This document shows positions 35,048-42,813 of a DNA stretch of 64,000 nucleotides, piece after piece. Source of the DNA: Larkinella soli (lineage in GTDB: Bacteria > Bacteroidota > Bacteroidia > Cytophagales > Spirosomataceae); assembly GCF_003703975.1 (NCBI RefSeq), contig NZ_QTJY01000005.1:282664-346663 (forward strand). Direction: 5' to 3'. The position numbers and the translations under genes are program-made. Every line of letters begins with the position of its first letter. The stretch's first letter is position 1. Below the pieces are notes generated by a model. That model saw only the letters and a list, made by a program, of their open reading frames with translations. It did no database searches and was not told the DNA's origin.

Positions 35048-37453
35048 TCACTCGCTCTTCAACGACTTCACCGGATTCATCAAAGCCGCCTTGATACTCT
35101 GGAAGCTGACCGTCAGGAAGGCCACCCCGACCGCCACGACGCCCGCCAGCGCAAACACCCACCACTCGACGTCGATCTTGTAGGCGAAGGCCCGGAGCCA
35201 CCGGCTCATGGCGTACCAGGCAATGGGCGACGCAATCAGGATCGAGATGACCACCAGCTTCAGGAAATCCTTCGACAGCAGCGCCACGATGCTCGCCACC
35301 GACGCGCCCAGCACCTTGCGCACGCCGATTTCCTTCATCCGCTGCTCGGCCGTGAAAGCCGCCAGCCCGAACAGCCCCAGACACGCAATCAGGATCGCCA
35401 GGGCCGAGAAGAACAGCACGACCTGCGCCGTCCGCTGCTCGGAACGGTACAGCGTGTTCAGGTACTCGTCCAAGAACGTGTATTCGAAAGCCGACTCGGG
35501 CAGATCTTTCCGGAAGGTGGTTTCCAGTTGCCGCATGGTTTCAGGCAGGTTGGCCGTCCGGGTTTTGACCAGCAGGTAAGGCCGCCATTCGGAGTCGTTG
35601 TTATGAAAACCGTAGGCCCCGATGGGCGTGTGCATCGACTGGAAGTGGAAATCGTCGACCACTCCCACGATGACGGCGCGGTTGTAGCCGAAAACGCCCT
35701 GCGCGATCTTGCCGATGGCCTTCTCCGGCGTATAACCGAGATAATCGACGGCTTTTTTGTTCAGCACCATCTGCACGACGGTGTCCTGCGGATTTTTCAC
35801 CGCCGGGAGCGAGGTGCCGGCCAGCAGTTTCAGCCCCAGCACGTCGATGATCTCGCGGTCGGCGCGGTTGGTCGTAATCGCCATGCCGCCGTGCGGATTG
35901 GTCGGGTCGGCCTTGCCCGGTTTGGAGATGGAGCGGCCGCTGCCGCCGTTGCCCGGATAGGCCTGCGTCCGGGTCACCTCCACGACGCTGCTCAGGGCGC
36001 GGTAGTCATTCACCAGCCCGTCGATGGCTTTGGCGTCGCGGGCGCCGGAGACCGTCACCGCCACCACCTGCGTGGGTTCGTACCCCAGCTTCTGCGTCTG
36101 AATGAACCGGAGCTGCCGGTAGAAAATAAAGGTACTGACGATCAGCACCACCGAGGCCGTAAACTGCATGACTACCAGCGACCGCCGGAACAAACCCGCC
36201 CCCGAGCCGGCACGGAAGGCGGTGTTCAGCAGGTTTTTGGGTGAAAAAGAGGAAAGATAAAAAGCCGGATACGAACCCGCCAGCAGCGTGATGAACCCGC
36301 CGATCGCCAGGAAGCCGCCCAGCACTTCGGGCGTCAGGATGGAGCTGAACGTCAGCTGCTTTTCGGTCAGCTGGTTGATGAAGGGCAGGCCGAGCGCCAC
36401 CAGCCCCAGCGAGAGCAGCAGCGCCAGAAACACCATCAGACCGGTTTCGATGTAAAACCGCGTTACCAGATTCTGCATCGTGGCCCCGACGGTCTTGATG
36501 ACGCCCACTTCCCGGAACCGGATCTGCGCCCGGGCGGTGCTGAGGTTCATGTAGTTGATACCCGCAATGAGCAGCACCACCACGGCCAGCACCAGCAGGA
36601 TTTTCACCTGCCGGAAATCGCCGATGCGGGTGGTGTTGGAGTTGGTAATCCCGGTCGAATGCAGATGGATGTCGGTCAGCGGCTGAAGGCTGAGCGTAAA
36701 CCACTGCTCGGCTTTCGGGATGTTCTTATCGACCACCGTCGCCATCTGCTTCTCGACGGCCGCGGCTTTGGCCTGCGGAGCCAGCCGCAGGTAGGTTTCG
36801 AAACTGGCGTTGTCCCAGGTCGGCTTTTTCGCCCACCGGATGCTGCTGAACGAGCCGATCAGGTCGGCGTCCAGGGTCGAAGCGCCCGGAAACGGCTCGT
36901 AGACTCCACTGACCTCCAGGGTATCTCTGTTATCCACGTACAGTATCTTGCCGATGGGGTTGCCGCTGCCGAAATACCGCTCGGCGGTCTCCCGGCTCAG
37001 GACCACCTTGCCGGGTGCCGCCAGGGCCGAAGCCGGGCTGCCCTGCACCAGGCGGACGTCGAACACGTCGAACAGGCTGCCGTCGGCCCAGTAGAACCGT
37101 TTTTCGGCAAATTTCTTTTCGCCGGACCGGACGAAGGCCGTCTGTCCGTAGTTATGGCGCAGGATGCGGACGTCCTGCTCGATGCCGGGAATGTCGGCTT
37201 TCAGCGCGGGTCCTACGGCGCTGGGCGCGTTGGCCCACTGCATGCTCTGGCCGTCGAAGGTGGCCGTGACGCCCACGCGATAGATGCGGTCGGCGTGGGT
37301 ATGATACCGGTCGAAAGCCAGTTCATCCTTTACGTACAGCATAAGCAGGAGCGCCACGGCAAGGCCCGTCGCCAGCCCGAGCAGGTTCAGAAACGTGAAC
37401 AGGCGGTTCTTCAGCAGACTCCGCCAGGCGATTTTCAGGTAATTTTTCAGCAT
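35048..37453 (-). CDS. P10: double-FtsX ABC permease with altered first coupling motif
   Basis: An 801-residue paralogue starting MLKNYLKIAWRSLLKNRLFT. It opens the tight run P10-P9-P8-P7-P6-P5. The first coupling segment is unusual: RFREVGVIKTVGATMQNLV has Ile-Lys-Thr where nearly all paralogues have Arg-Lys-Val/Ala, and it is followed by RFYIETGLMVF in place of QFLxESxLL. The second motif (MKEIGVRKVLGASVASI) is normal. If these segments dock on the ATPase, this chain has one standard and one deviating dock. The second periplasmic domain has VDDFHFQSMHTPIGAYGF. A 143-bp gap with a hairpin repeat separates it from P11 upstream, so read-through from P11 is possible. Confidence 0.92.
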   Translation of the reverse strand: MLKNYLKIAWRSLLKNRLFTFLNLLGLATGLAVALLLMLYVKDELAFDRYHTHADRIYRVGVTATFDGQSMQWANAPSAVGPALKADIPGIEQDVRILRHNYGQTAFVRSGEKKFAEKRFYWADGSLFDVFDVRLVQGSPASALAAPGKVVLSRETAERYFGSGNPIGKILYVDNRDTLEVSGVYEPFPGASTLDADLIGSFSSIRWAKKPTWDNASFETYLRLAPQAKAAAVEKQMATVVDKNIPKAEQWFTLSLQPLTDIHLHSTGITNSNTTRIGDFRQVKILLVLAVVVLLIAGINYMNLSTARAQIRFREVGVIKTVGATMQNLVTRFYIETGLMVFLALLLSLGLVALGLPFINQLTEKQLTFSSILTPEVLGGFLAIGGFITLLAGSYPAFYLSSFSPKNLLNTAFRAGSGAGLFRRSLVVMQFTASVVLIVSTFIFYRQLRFIQTQKLGYEPTQVVAVTVSGARDAKAIDGLVNDYRALSSVVEVTRTQAYPGNGGSGRSISKPGKADPTNPHGGMAITTNRADREIIDVLGLKLLAGTSLPAVKNPQDTVVQMVLNKKAVDYLGYTPEKAIGKIAQGVFGYNRAVIVGVVDDFHFQSMHTPIGAYGFHNNDSEWRPYLLVKTRTANLPETMRQLETTFRKDLPESAFEYTFLDEYLNTLYRSEQRTAQVVLFFSALAILIACLGLFGLAAFTAEQRMKEIGVRKVLGASVASIVALLSKDFLKLVVISILIASPIAWYAMSRWLRAFAYKIDVEWWVFALAGVVAVGVAFLTVSFQSIKAALMNPVKSLKSE

Positions 37454-37474
37454 AATTCCTTATAGTTACCAGGC

Positions 37475-37596
37475 TGGACCACACCCGGCCCCCTCCCTGG
37501 TAAGGAGGGGGTGGCTTTGCGGAGCCGAAAAACGGCAGCGCACTCCCCCTCCTGTTTTAGGAGGCCGGGCCGCCGGTGCGGGGTCGGGGGGTGGTC
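37475..37596. repeat. GC-rich dispersed hairpin element, core in opposite orientation
   Basis: The arms GGACCACACCCGGCCCC and GGGTCGGGGGGTGGTC enclose the core in the reverse direction (GGCTTTGCGGAGCCG through CGGCAGCGCACTCCCC at 37511-37548). The right end touches the stop codon of P11. It fills most of the 143 bp between P11 and P10. Confidence 0.8.
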
Positions 37597-40050
37597 TCAC
37601 TCACTCCGCAGCGACTTCACCGGATTCATCAAAGCCGCCCGGATACTTTGAAAACTGACGGTGGCGACGGCGATCAGGCCGGCCAGCACCCCGGCTGCGA
37701 CGAAGATCCACCCTTCGACCTCGATTCGATACGCAAAGTCCTTCAGCCACTGGCTCATCCCATACCAGGCCAGCGGCACGGCGATCAGGAAGGCCACGGC
37801 CACCAGCTTCAGGAAATCCTTCGACAGCAGCGCCACGATCCCGGTGATCGAAGCGCCCAGCACCTTGCGGATGCCGATCTCCTTCATGCGCTGGGTGATG
37901 GTATACGACGACAGCCCGAACAGACCCAGCGACGCGATCAGCACCGCCAGCAGGGAGAAGTAACTGGTGATCTTTCCGAATATCCGGTCGGCCTCGTATT
38001 GCCGGTTGAACTGCTCGTCCATGAAGAAGTACGTAAATTCGTTGCCGGGGAAAAACTCCCGGTATTTGGCCTTCACCTGATCGATGGTCCGGCTCAGGTC
38101 GGCCGTCTCCACCTTGACGGAATAATAGCCGCCGGTGGCGTAGTAGGGAAAGAAAACGATCGGTTCGATCCGGTGCCGGAGCGACTGCTGGTGAAAATCC
38201 GCCATGACGCCGACGACCTCCCACGGCCGCCCGAAAATCTGCACCTTCCGGCCCACGGCCGAAGCCGGGTCCCGGAAGCCCAGCAGCCGGGCCGCAGAGT
38301 GATTGATGAGGGTTTTGTTGACCTTATCGGGGTTCTGATCCGAATCGGTGAGCAGAAAATTCCGCCCGGCCAGCAGCCGGATCCGGTAGGTCTCCAGAAA
38401 GTCGGCGTCGATGTGCATCCGGTTGACGGTCATGCCCTGGCCATTGTCGGATTCCAGACGCCGGACGCTGAACGTCCGGGGCAGCCGGTCACCGAACAGA
38501 TTGATGGAGGCCGATGCGGCCTTGACGCCCGAAAGTTGTCTTAGTTCGCTTTTGAAGGTGTTGACCCGGTCGATGAAGGTCGAATCCCAGCGGGTCAGCG
38601 CCGGTCCCGACACGACCAGCATCTGCTCCATATCGAATCCCAGGTTCCGGTTGCGCATATATTCGAGCTGGCGGTAGACGATCAGCGTACCGATGATCAG
38701 AACGACGGAAGCGGTATATTGAAACACCACCAGCGACTGCCGGACCCAGATGCCTCTGGCCGAGCGCCGGAAGCTGCCTTTCAGAACGGAAATCGGCCGG
38801 AAGGCCGAAAGGCTGAAGGCAGGATAAAAGCCGGAGAGAAGCATCCCGAGCGTGAAAACGGCTACCAGAAAAACCGGCATCCCCGTGCCGCCGAATCCGG
38901 CCCCGGTGAGCAGCGAGAGCGAGAGCGGCTTGCCGATCAGACCGCTGACCAGCGGCTCGAGCGACAGGGTCAGCATGATCGCCAGGCCGAAGGCGAGAAG
39001 GTTCAGCAGCACCGATTCGGCCAGAAACTGCCCGACCAGTTGGGATTGGGTTGCGCCGACCACCTTCCGGACGCCGACCTCTCTGGCGCGTTCCAGCGAG
39101 CGGGCCGTGGCCAGGTTGACGTAATTGATCCAGGCGATGATCAGGATGAACGCCCCCACGATGAGCAGGGTCCAGACCGCCCGGCCGTTGTTGACGACCC
39201 CGATTTCGTACTCATAATCCGAATAAAGATGCGCTTTTCTCAGCGGCTGGAGATAAAACTTCTCGGTGCTGCCCGTCACCTTGTCGCCCTTGAAATACCG
39301 GGCGCTGAAAGCCGGAAATTTGCGCTCCAGCGCCCCGGCGTCGGCGCCCGGTTTCAGTTTCAGGTAATGCCACATGTCGGAGCCCTCCCAGCTGTCTTTT
39401 ACCCAGGGACCCCAGATGCGGACAAGCGTTTCGTAGGAAACCAGTGCCCCGAATTGCAGATGAGAGTTAGCCGGAACGTCCTTCATGACGCCGGTGATGC
39501 GGTAAGGTTCAGGGTCCGTGTCGGCCATCAGCGTGCGGCCGATCAGTCCGGCATAGTCTTTCGGCTGTGCCCCGAACATCCGCCGGGCGTTACTTTCCGT
39601 CAAAATTAAGCTGTTGGGCGCTTTCAGGGCGGTTTTGAGGTCGCCGGCCACCAGCGGAAAGGAGAAGAACGTCAGAAAACGGGGATCGGCAAACAGGATG
39701 CTTTCCTCCTGAAAGACGGCCTTCCCCCGGCGAAATTTGACGCTTCCGCCCGAAACGATGGTGGTATAATCTTCGATTTCCTGGTAATCCTTCGCCATCG
39801 TCGGACCGACGGTCGGGTAGGTGATGGTGCCGTGCTGAACGAGTTTACCCTGCTGAAAACGGTCGTTGGTTACCCGGTAAATCCGGTCGAAATCAGGATG
39901 AAACCGGTCAAAATTCAGCTCGAAGCTGACGTATTGCAGAATCAGCAGGCAGGCCGTAATGCCCACCGCCAGCCCCAGAAGGTTGACCAGGGCAAACACC
40001 TTGTTTTTCCATAGATTCCGAAAAGCGATCGTGAGGTAGTTTCGGAACAT
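37597..40050 (-). CDS. P11: double-FtsX ABC permease behind the best array promoter candidate
   Basis: An 817-residue paralogue starting MFRNYLTIAFRNLWKNKVFA. It belongs with P5 and P15 (IIAWINYVNLATARSLERAR after helix 2; MADFHQQSLRHRIEP in the second domain). The coupling motifs are EVGVRKVVGATQSQL and MKEIGIRKVLGASITGI. Helix 6 has GLFGLSSYTITQRM. What sets it apart is its upstream region: a TGTCCG-N4-CGGACG dyad and a GGTACA-N5-TTG -24/-12 candidate, arranged exactly as ahead of the sigma-54 regulator gene. It is therefore the likely first gene of a transcript reaching into P10-P5 if the repeat after it does not stop transcription. Confidence 0.92.
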   Translation of the reverse strand: MFRNYLTIAFRNLWKNKVFALVNLLGLAVGITACLLILQYVSFELNFDRFHPDFDRIYRVTNDRFQQGKLVQHGTITYPTVGPTMAKDYQEIEDYTTIVSGGSVKFRRGKAVFQEESILFADPRFLTFFSFPLVAGDLKTALKAPNSLILTESNARRMFGAQPKDYAGLIGRTLMADTDPEPYRITGVMKDVPANSHLQFGALVSYETLVRIWGPWVKDSWEGSDMWHYLKLKPGADAGALERKFPAFSARYFKGDKVTGSTEKFYLQPLRKAHLYSDYEYEIGVVNNGRAVWTLLIVGAFILIIAWINYVNLATARSLERAREVGVRKVVGATQSQLVGQFLAESVLLNLLAFGLAIMLTLSLEPLVSGLIGKPLSLSLLTGAGFGGTGMPVFLVAVFTLGMLLSGFYPAFSLSAFRPISVLKGSFRRSARGIWVRQSLVVFQYTASVVLIIGTLIVYRQLEYMRNRNLGFDMEQMLVVSGPALTRWDSTFIDRVNTFKSELRQLSGVKAASASINLFGDRLPRTFSVRRLESDNGQGMTVNRMHIDADFLETYRIRLLAGRNFLLTDSDQNPDKVNKTLINHSAARLLGFRDPASAVGRKVQIFGRPWEVVGVMADFHQQSLRHRIEPIVFFPYYATGGYYSVKVETADLSRTIDQVKAKYREFFPGNEFTYFFMDEQFNRQYEADRIFGKITSYFSLLAVLIASLGLFGLSSYTITQRMKEIGIRKVLGASITGIVALLSKDFLKLVAVAFLIAVPLAWYGMSQWLKDFAYRIEVEGWIFVAAGVLAGLIAVATVSFQSIRAALMNPVKSLRSE

Positions 40051-40095
40051 AGCGGTACGAGTGAAAGGATGAAACCGGTATCTTCCCTGCTATCC

Positions 40096-40200
40096 CCAAA
40101 CGATGTACCAAACTAATAAGCTACTAACTATCAATTACTTACTTAATCAGAATCAAATGAAATGTCCGCAAACGGACGGTTTCCCGTTCACTTGCGGACA
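40096..40200 (-). promoter_or_regulatory. Candidate sigma-54 promoter with two upstream dyads for P11
   Basis: Reading the - strand, TTTGGTACATCGTTTGG (40112-40096) has GG-N10-GG spacing. Centred 62 bp upstream is TGTCCGCAAACGGACG (40163-40178). Centred 84 bp upstream is a half-conserved second dyad, CGTTCACTTGCGGACA (40185-40200). Ahead of the response-regulator gene the corresponding distances are 63 and 84 bp. The -12 element has GG where GC is the consensus. The remainder of the 318-bp gap is AT-rich leader (40051-40095) and a repeat element from 40264. Confidence 0.65.
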
Positions 40201-40263
40201 CCCCCAGCTCCCTGAAGTGGGCGGTATGCTGCTGACCATGATTTGCGCCCGGCCTTCCTGAAA

Positions 40264-40368
40264 GACCACCCCCCGACCCCCTCCTTAGCAAGGAGGGGGA
40301 GTGCGCTGCTATGTTCAGCAATCTGCGAAGCCACCCCCTCCTGTTTTAGGAGGGGCCGGGGGGTGGTC
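40264..40368. repeat. GC-rich dispersed hairpin element
   Basis: This is the cleanest copy of the family. The left arm is GACCACCCCCCGACCCC, then CTTAGCAAGGAGGGGGA. The core is GTGCGCTGCTATGTTCAGC through CTGCGAAGCC (40301-40332). The right arm is ACCCCCTCCTGTTTTAGG, then GGCCGGGGGGTGGTC. The right end abuts the TGA of P12. Confidence 0.85.
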
Positions 40369-42780
40369 TCACTCGCTCCGCAGCGAATTCACCGGGTTCA
40401 TCAAAGCCGCCCGGATGCTCTGGAAGCTCACCGTCAGAAAGGCGATGCTTACGGCGGCCAGCCCCACCAGCCCGAAGATCCACCAGTCGATGTCGATGCG
40501 GTAGGTGAACGCCTTCAGCCACTGGTTCATGGCCCACCAGCCGATGGGCGTCGCCACCCCGATGGCCAGCCCCACCAGTTTCAGGAAATCCCCGGACAGC
40601 AGGGTCACGATGCCCGTCACCGACGCGCCCAGCACCTTGCGCACGCCGATTTCCTTCGTCCGGCGTTCGATCACGAAAGTCGCCAGCCCCCACAGGCCCA
40701 GACAGCAGATGACCAGCGCCAGCCCGGCGAACACCCGCAGCATCCCGAACTGCCGGTTTTCCTCCTCGTACTGCTCCTGAAGGCTTTGGTCCAGAAACCG
40801 GGCTTCGAACAGGGCTTCCGGATAAAAACGCTTCCAGGTCTTCTCCACAGCGGCCAGGGTAGAGGCATAGTCTTTTGTCCGCAGTTTCAGGCCAATCGTG
40901 TAGTAGAAGGCCGGAAAATTGATCATCACCATCGGCTCGATGGGTTCCCGCAGCGACCGGATATGGAAGTCTTTCACCACGCCCACGACTTCGGCTTCGA
41001 TGTCGTTCAGCCCGACGGCGATCTTCCGCCCGACGGCCTGCCGGGGCCGGGCATAACCCAGCGCCTTCGCAGCGGTCTCATTGATTACAAACACATACCG
41101 CCGTTTCTCTTCGGGCAGGCTTCGCGAAATGGCCACCGTGTCGCGGTGTTCGAAAAACCGGCCGGCGACGAGCCGGAGGCCATAAGTTGACAGGTAGTCG
41201 GCATCGGTCACCTTGAGCGCAATTGAGATGCGCCGGTTGGGATTCGACTTATCGGGTACCATCTCCGTACCGAAGTTATTGGTCGAAGTGGGTGCCCCGA
41301 GGGCAAAGGAAAGTTCTTCGACGCCCGGAATCTGCCGGAGAGCGGCCGCCAGCGGAGCGGGCCGGCCGGGCTTGGGCAGTCCGACCACCACGCGGGCCTC
41401 CCGCCCGAAACCGAGGTCTTTCGACCGGAAATAATTCATCTGCCGGTAAACGACCAGTACCCCCACCGCCAGCACCAGCGAGATGGTGAACTGAAACACG
41501 ACCAGCCCCTGACGAAGCCAGGCCCTGCCGCTGCCGACCGGCCCGGCGGCCGATTTCAGCACCCGGACGGGCCGGAAACGCGACAGAAAGAAAGCCGGGT
41601 ACAAACCAGCCAGCAAGGCGGTGCCGACGGCCAGCACTGCCGTCAGGCCGACGGCTTCTCCCCAGGGGAAGACGATCTGTTTCTGCAGGAAGTCATTGAC
41701 GGCCGGCAGGAGGGTGTTGGTCAGCAGCAGGGCAAGAACGGCCGAGAGGGCCGACACCCAGAACGCTTCGCTCAGGAATTGGCCCACCAGCTGGCCCCGG
41801 GTGGCGCCGACGGCTTTCCGGACGCCTACCTCCTTGGCGCGGGTCATGGCCCGGGCCGTCGACATGTTGATGAAATTCACGCAGGCAATCAGCAGCACGA
41901 ACAAGCCCACGGCTCCGAATACGTAGAGGTAAGTGGGCGTCATGGCGGGGGTGAACTGCGTTCCGCCGAAAGCCGGGTTGAAATGAATATCGGTCAGCGA
42001 CTGGAGCAACAGCTCGCTGGTTTCACCGGGCCGGTCGGCGAAATATTTCTTTCCGGCCTGCCGGAGCCGGGCGGCATACTGTTCGGGCGATCGGCCTTCC
42101 GGCAAGACCGCCAGGACGCTGCCCCCCGAACGCAGGTCCCAATGCGTAATATCGAAGGGAAAATAATTTTTCAGGGAAAGATAGGACACCAGCATCGTGG
42201 CCGTAAAGCCCGACTGCGTCGGAATATCGCGCATGAGACCGGCGACCCGAACATCCAGCCGGTTGGCCAGCCGGAGGGTTTTTCCGAGTGCCGGTTCTTT
42301 GCCGAAATACTTCCGGGCTGTACTTTCCGTCAGGATCACTTCGTTGGGCCGACCCAAAATGGCCCGGCCGTCGCCGGTGATCATCTGAAAATCAAGAATG
42401 TCCAGAAGCTGCGGCTCGGCAAACAGCACGTTGTCTTCCGGCAGAATCTTGTCCCGGCTGACCCTCACCTCCAGGTCACGGTCGGCATGAAGGGAGGCAA
42501 CCTTCACCCAGTCCGGAAAGTCCCTGCGCAGGGCATCGCCCAGCGGGTAGGGTGTGATGCCCGACCGGTCGATCTCCTCGCCGGTGGTCCGGATCATGCT
42601 GACGCGAAAGATGCGGTCGGCCAGCCGGTGATGCCGGTCGTAATTCCACTCGTTCCGGATGAACAGCCCGATCAGCAGGCAGGTCGCCAGCCCCAGCGTC
42701 AGGCCGACGAGATGGATGCCGGTGGTGGTCGGGTGCTTCCGCAGATTCCGCCAGGCGATTTTCAGGTAGTTTTTCAGCAT
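40369..42780 (-). CDS. P12: double-FtsX ABC permease, subgroup with P8
   Basis: An 803-residue paralogue starting MLKNYLKIAWRNLRKHPTTT. The helix 2 end reads ACVNFINMSTARAMTRAKEV, followed by GVRKAVGATRGQL. The second periplasmic domain shares GAPTSTNNFGTEM with P8 and then VVGVVKDFHIRSLREPIEP. Helix 6 is slightly different from the other paralogues (VICCLGLWGLATFVIERRT). The C-terminal ending is AALMNPVNSLRSE, with Asn in place of the common Lys. It is the last gene of the P14-P13-P12 run (33 bp after P13), and a repeat element follows its stop directly. Confidence 0.92.
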   Translation of the reverse strand: MLKNYLKIAWRNLRKHPTTTGIHLVGLTLGLATCLLIGLFIRNEWNYDRHHRLADRIFRVSMIRTTGEEIDRSGITPYPLGDALRRDFPDWVKVASLHADRDLEVRVSRDKILPEDNVLFAEPQLLDILDFQMITGDGRAILGRPNEVILTESTARKYFGKEPALGKTLRLANRLDVRVAGLMRDIPTQSGFTATMLVSYLSLKNYFPFDITHWDLRSGGSVLAVLPEGRSPEQYAARLRQAGKKYFADRPGETSELLLQSLTDIHFNPAFGGTQFTPAMTPTYLYVFGAVGLFVLLIACVNFINMSTARAMTRAKEVGVRKAVGATRGQLVGQFLSEAFWVSALSAVLALLLTNTLLPAVNDFLQKQIVFPWGEAVGLTAVLAVGTALLAGLYPAFFLSRFRPVRVLKSAAGPVGSGRAWLRQGLVVFQFTISLVLAVGVLVVYRQMNYFRSKDLGFGREARVVVGLPKPGRPAPLAAALRQIPGVEELSFALGAPTSTNNFGTEMVPDKSNPNRRISIALKVTDADYLSTYGLRLVAGRFFEHRDTVAISRSLPEEKRRYVFVINETAAKALGYARPRQAVGRKIAVGLNDIEAEVVGVVKDFHIRSLREPIEPMVMINFPAFYYTIGLKLRTKDYASTLAAVEKTWKRFYPEALFEARFLDQSLQEQYEEENRQFGMLRVFAGLALVICCLGLWGLATFVIERRTKEIGVRKVLGASVTGIVTLLSGDFLKLVGLAIGVATPIGWWAMNQWLKAFTYRIDIDWWIFGLVGLAAVSIAFLTVSFQSIRAALMNPVNSLRSE

Positions 42781-42813
42781 TATTCCTAATGGTTATCAGG
42801 CCGGGGGGTGGTC

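Noticed and set aside
37454..37470. A -24/-12 promoter directly ahead of P10 (CTGGTAACTATAAGGA)
   Set aside because: The same TAAC.ATnAGGAAT-type stretch precedes P12 without a dyad; it looks like a conserved ribosome-binding leader and not a promoter.
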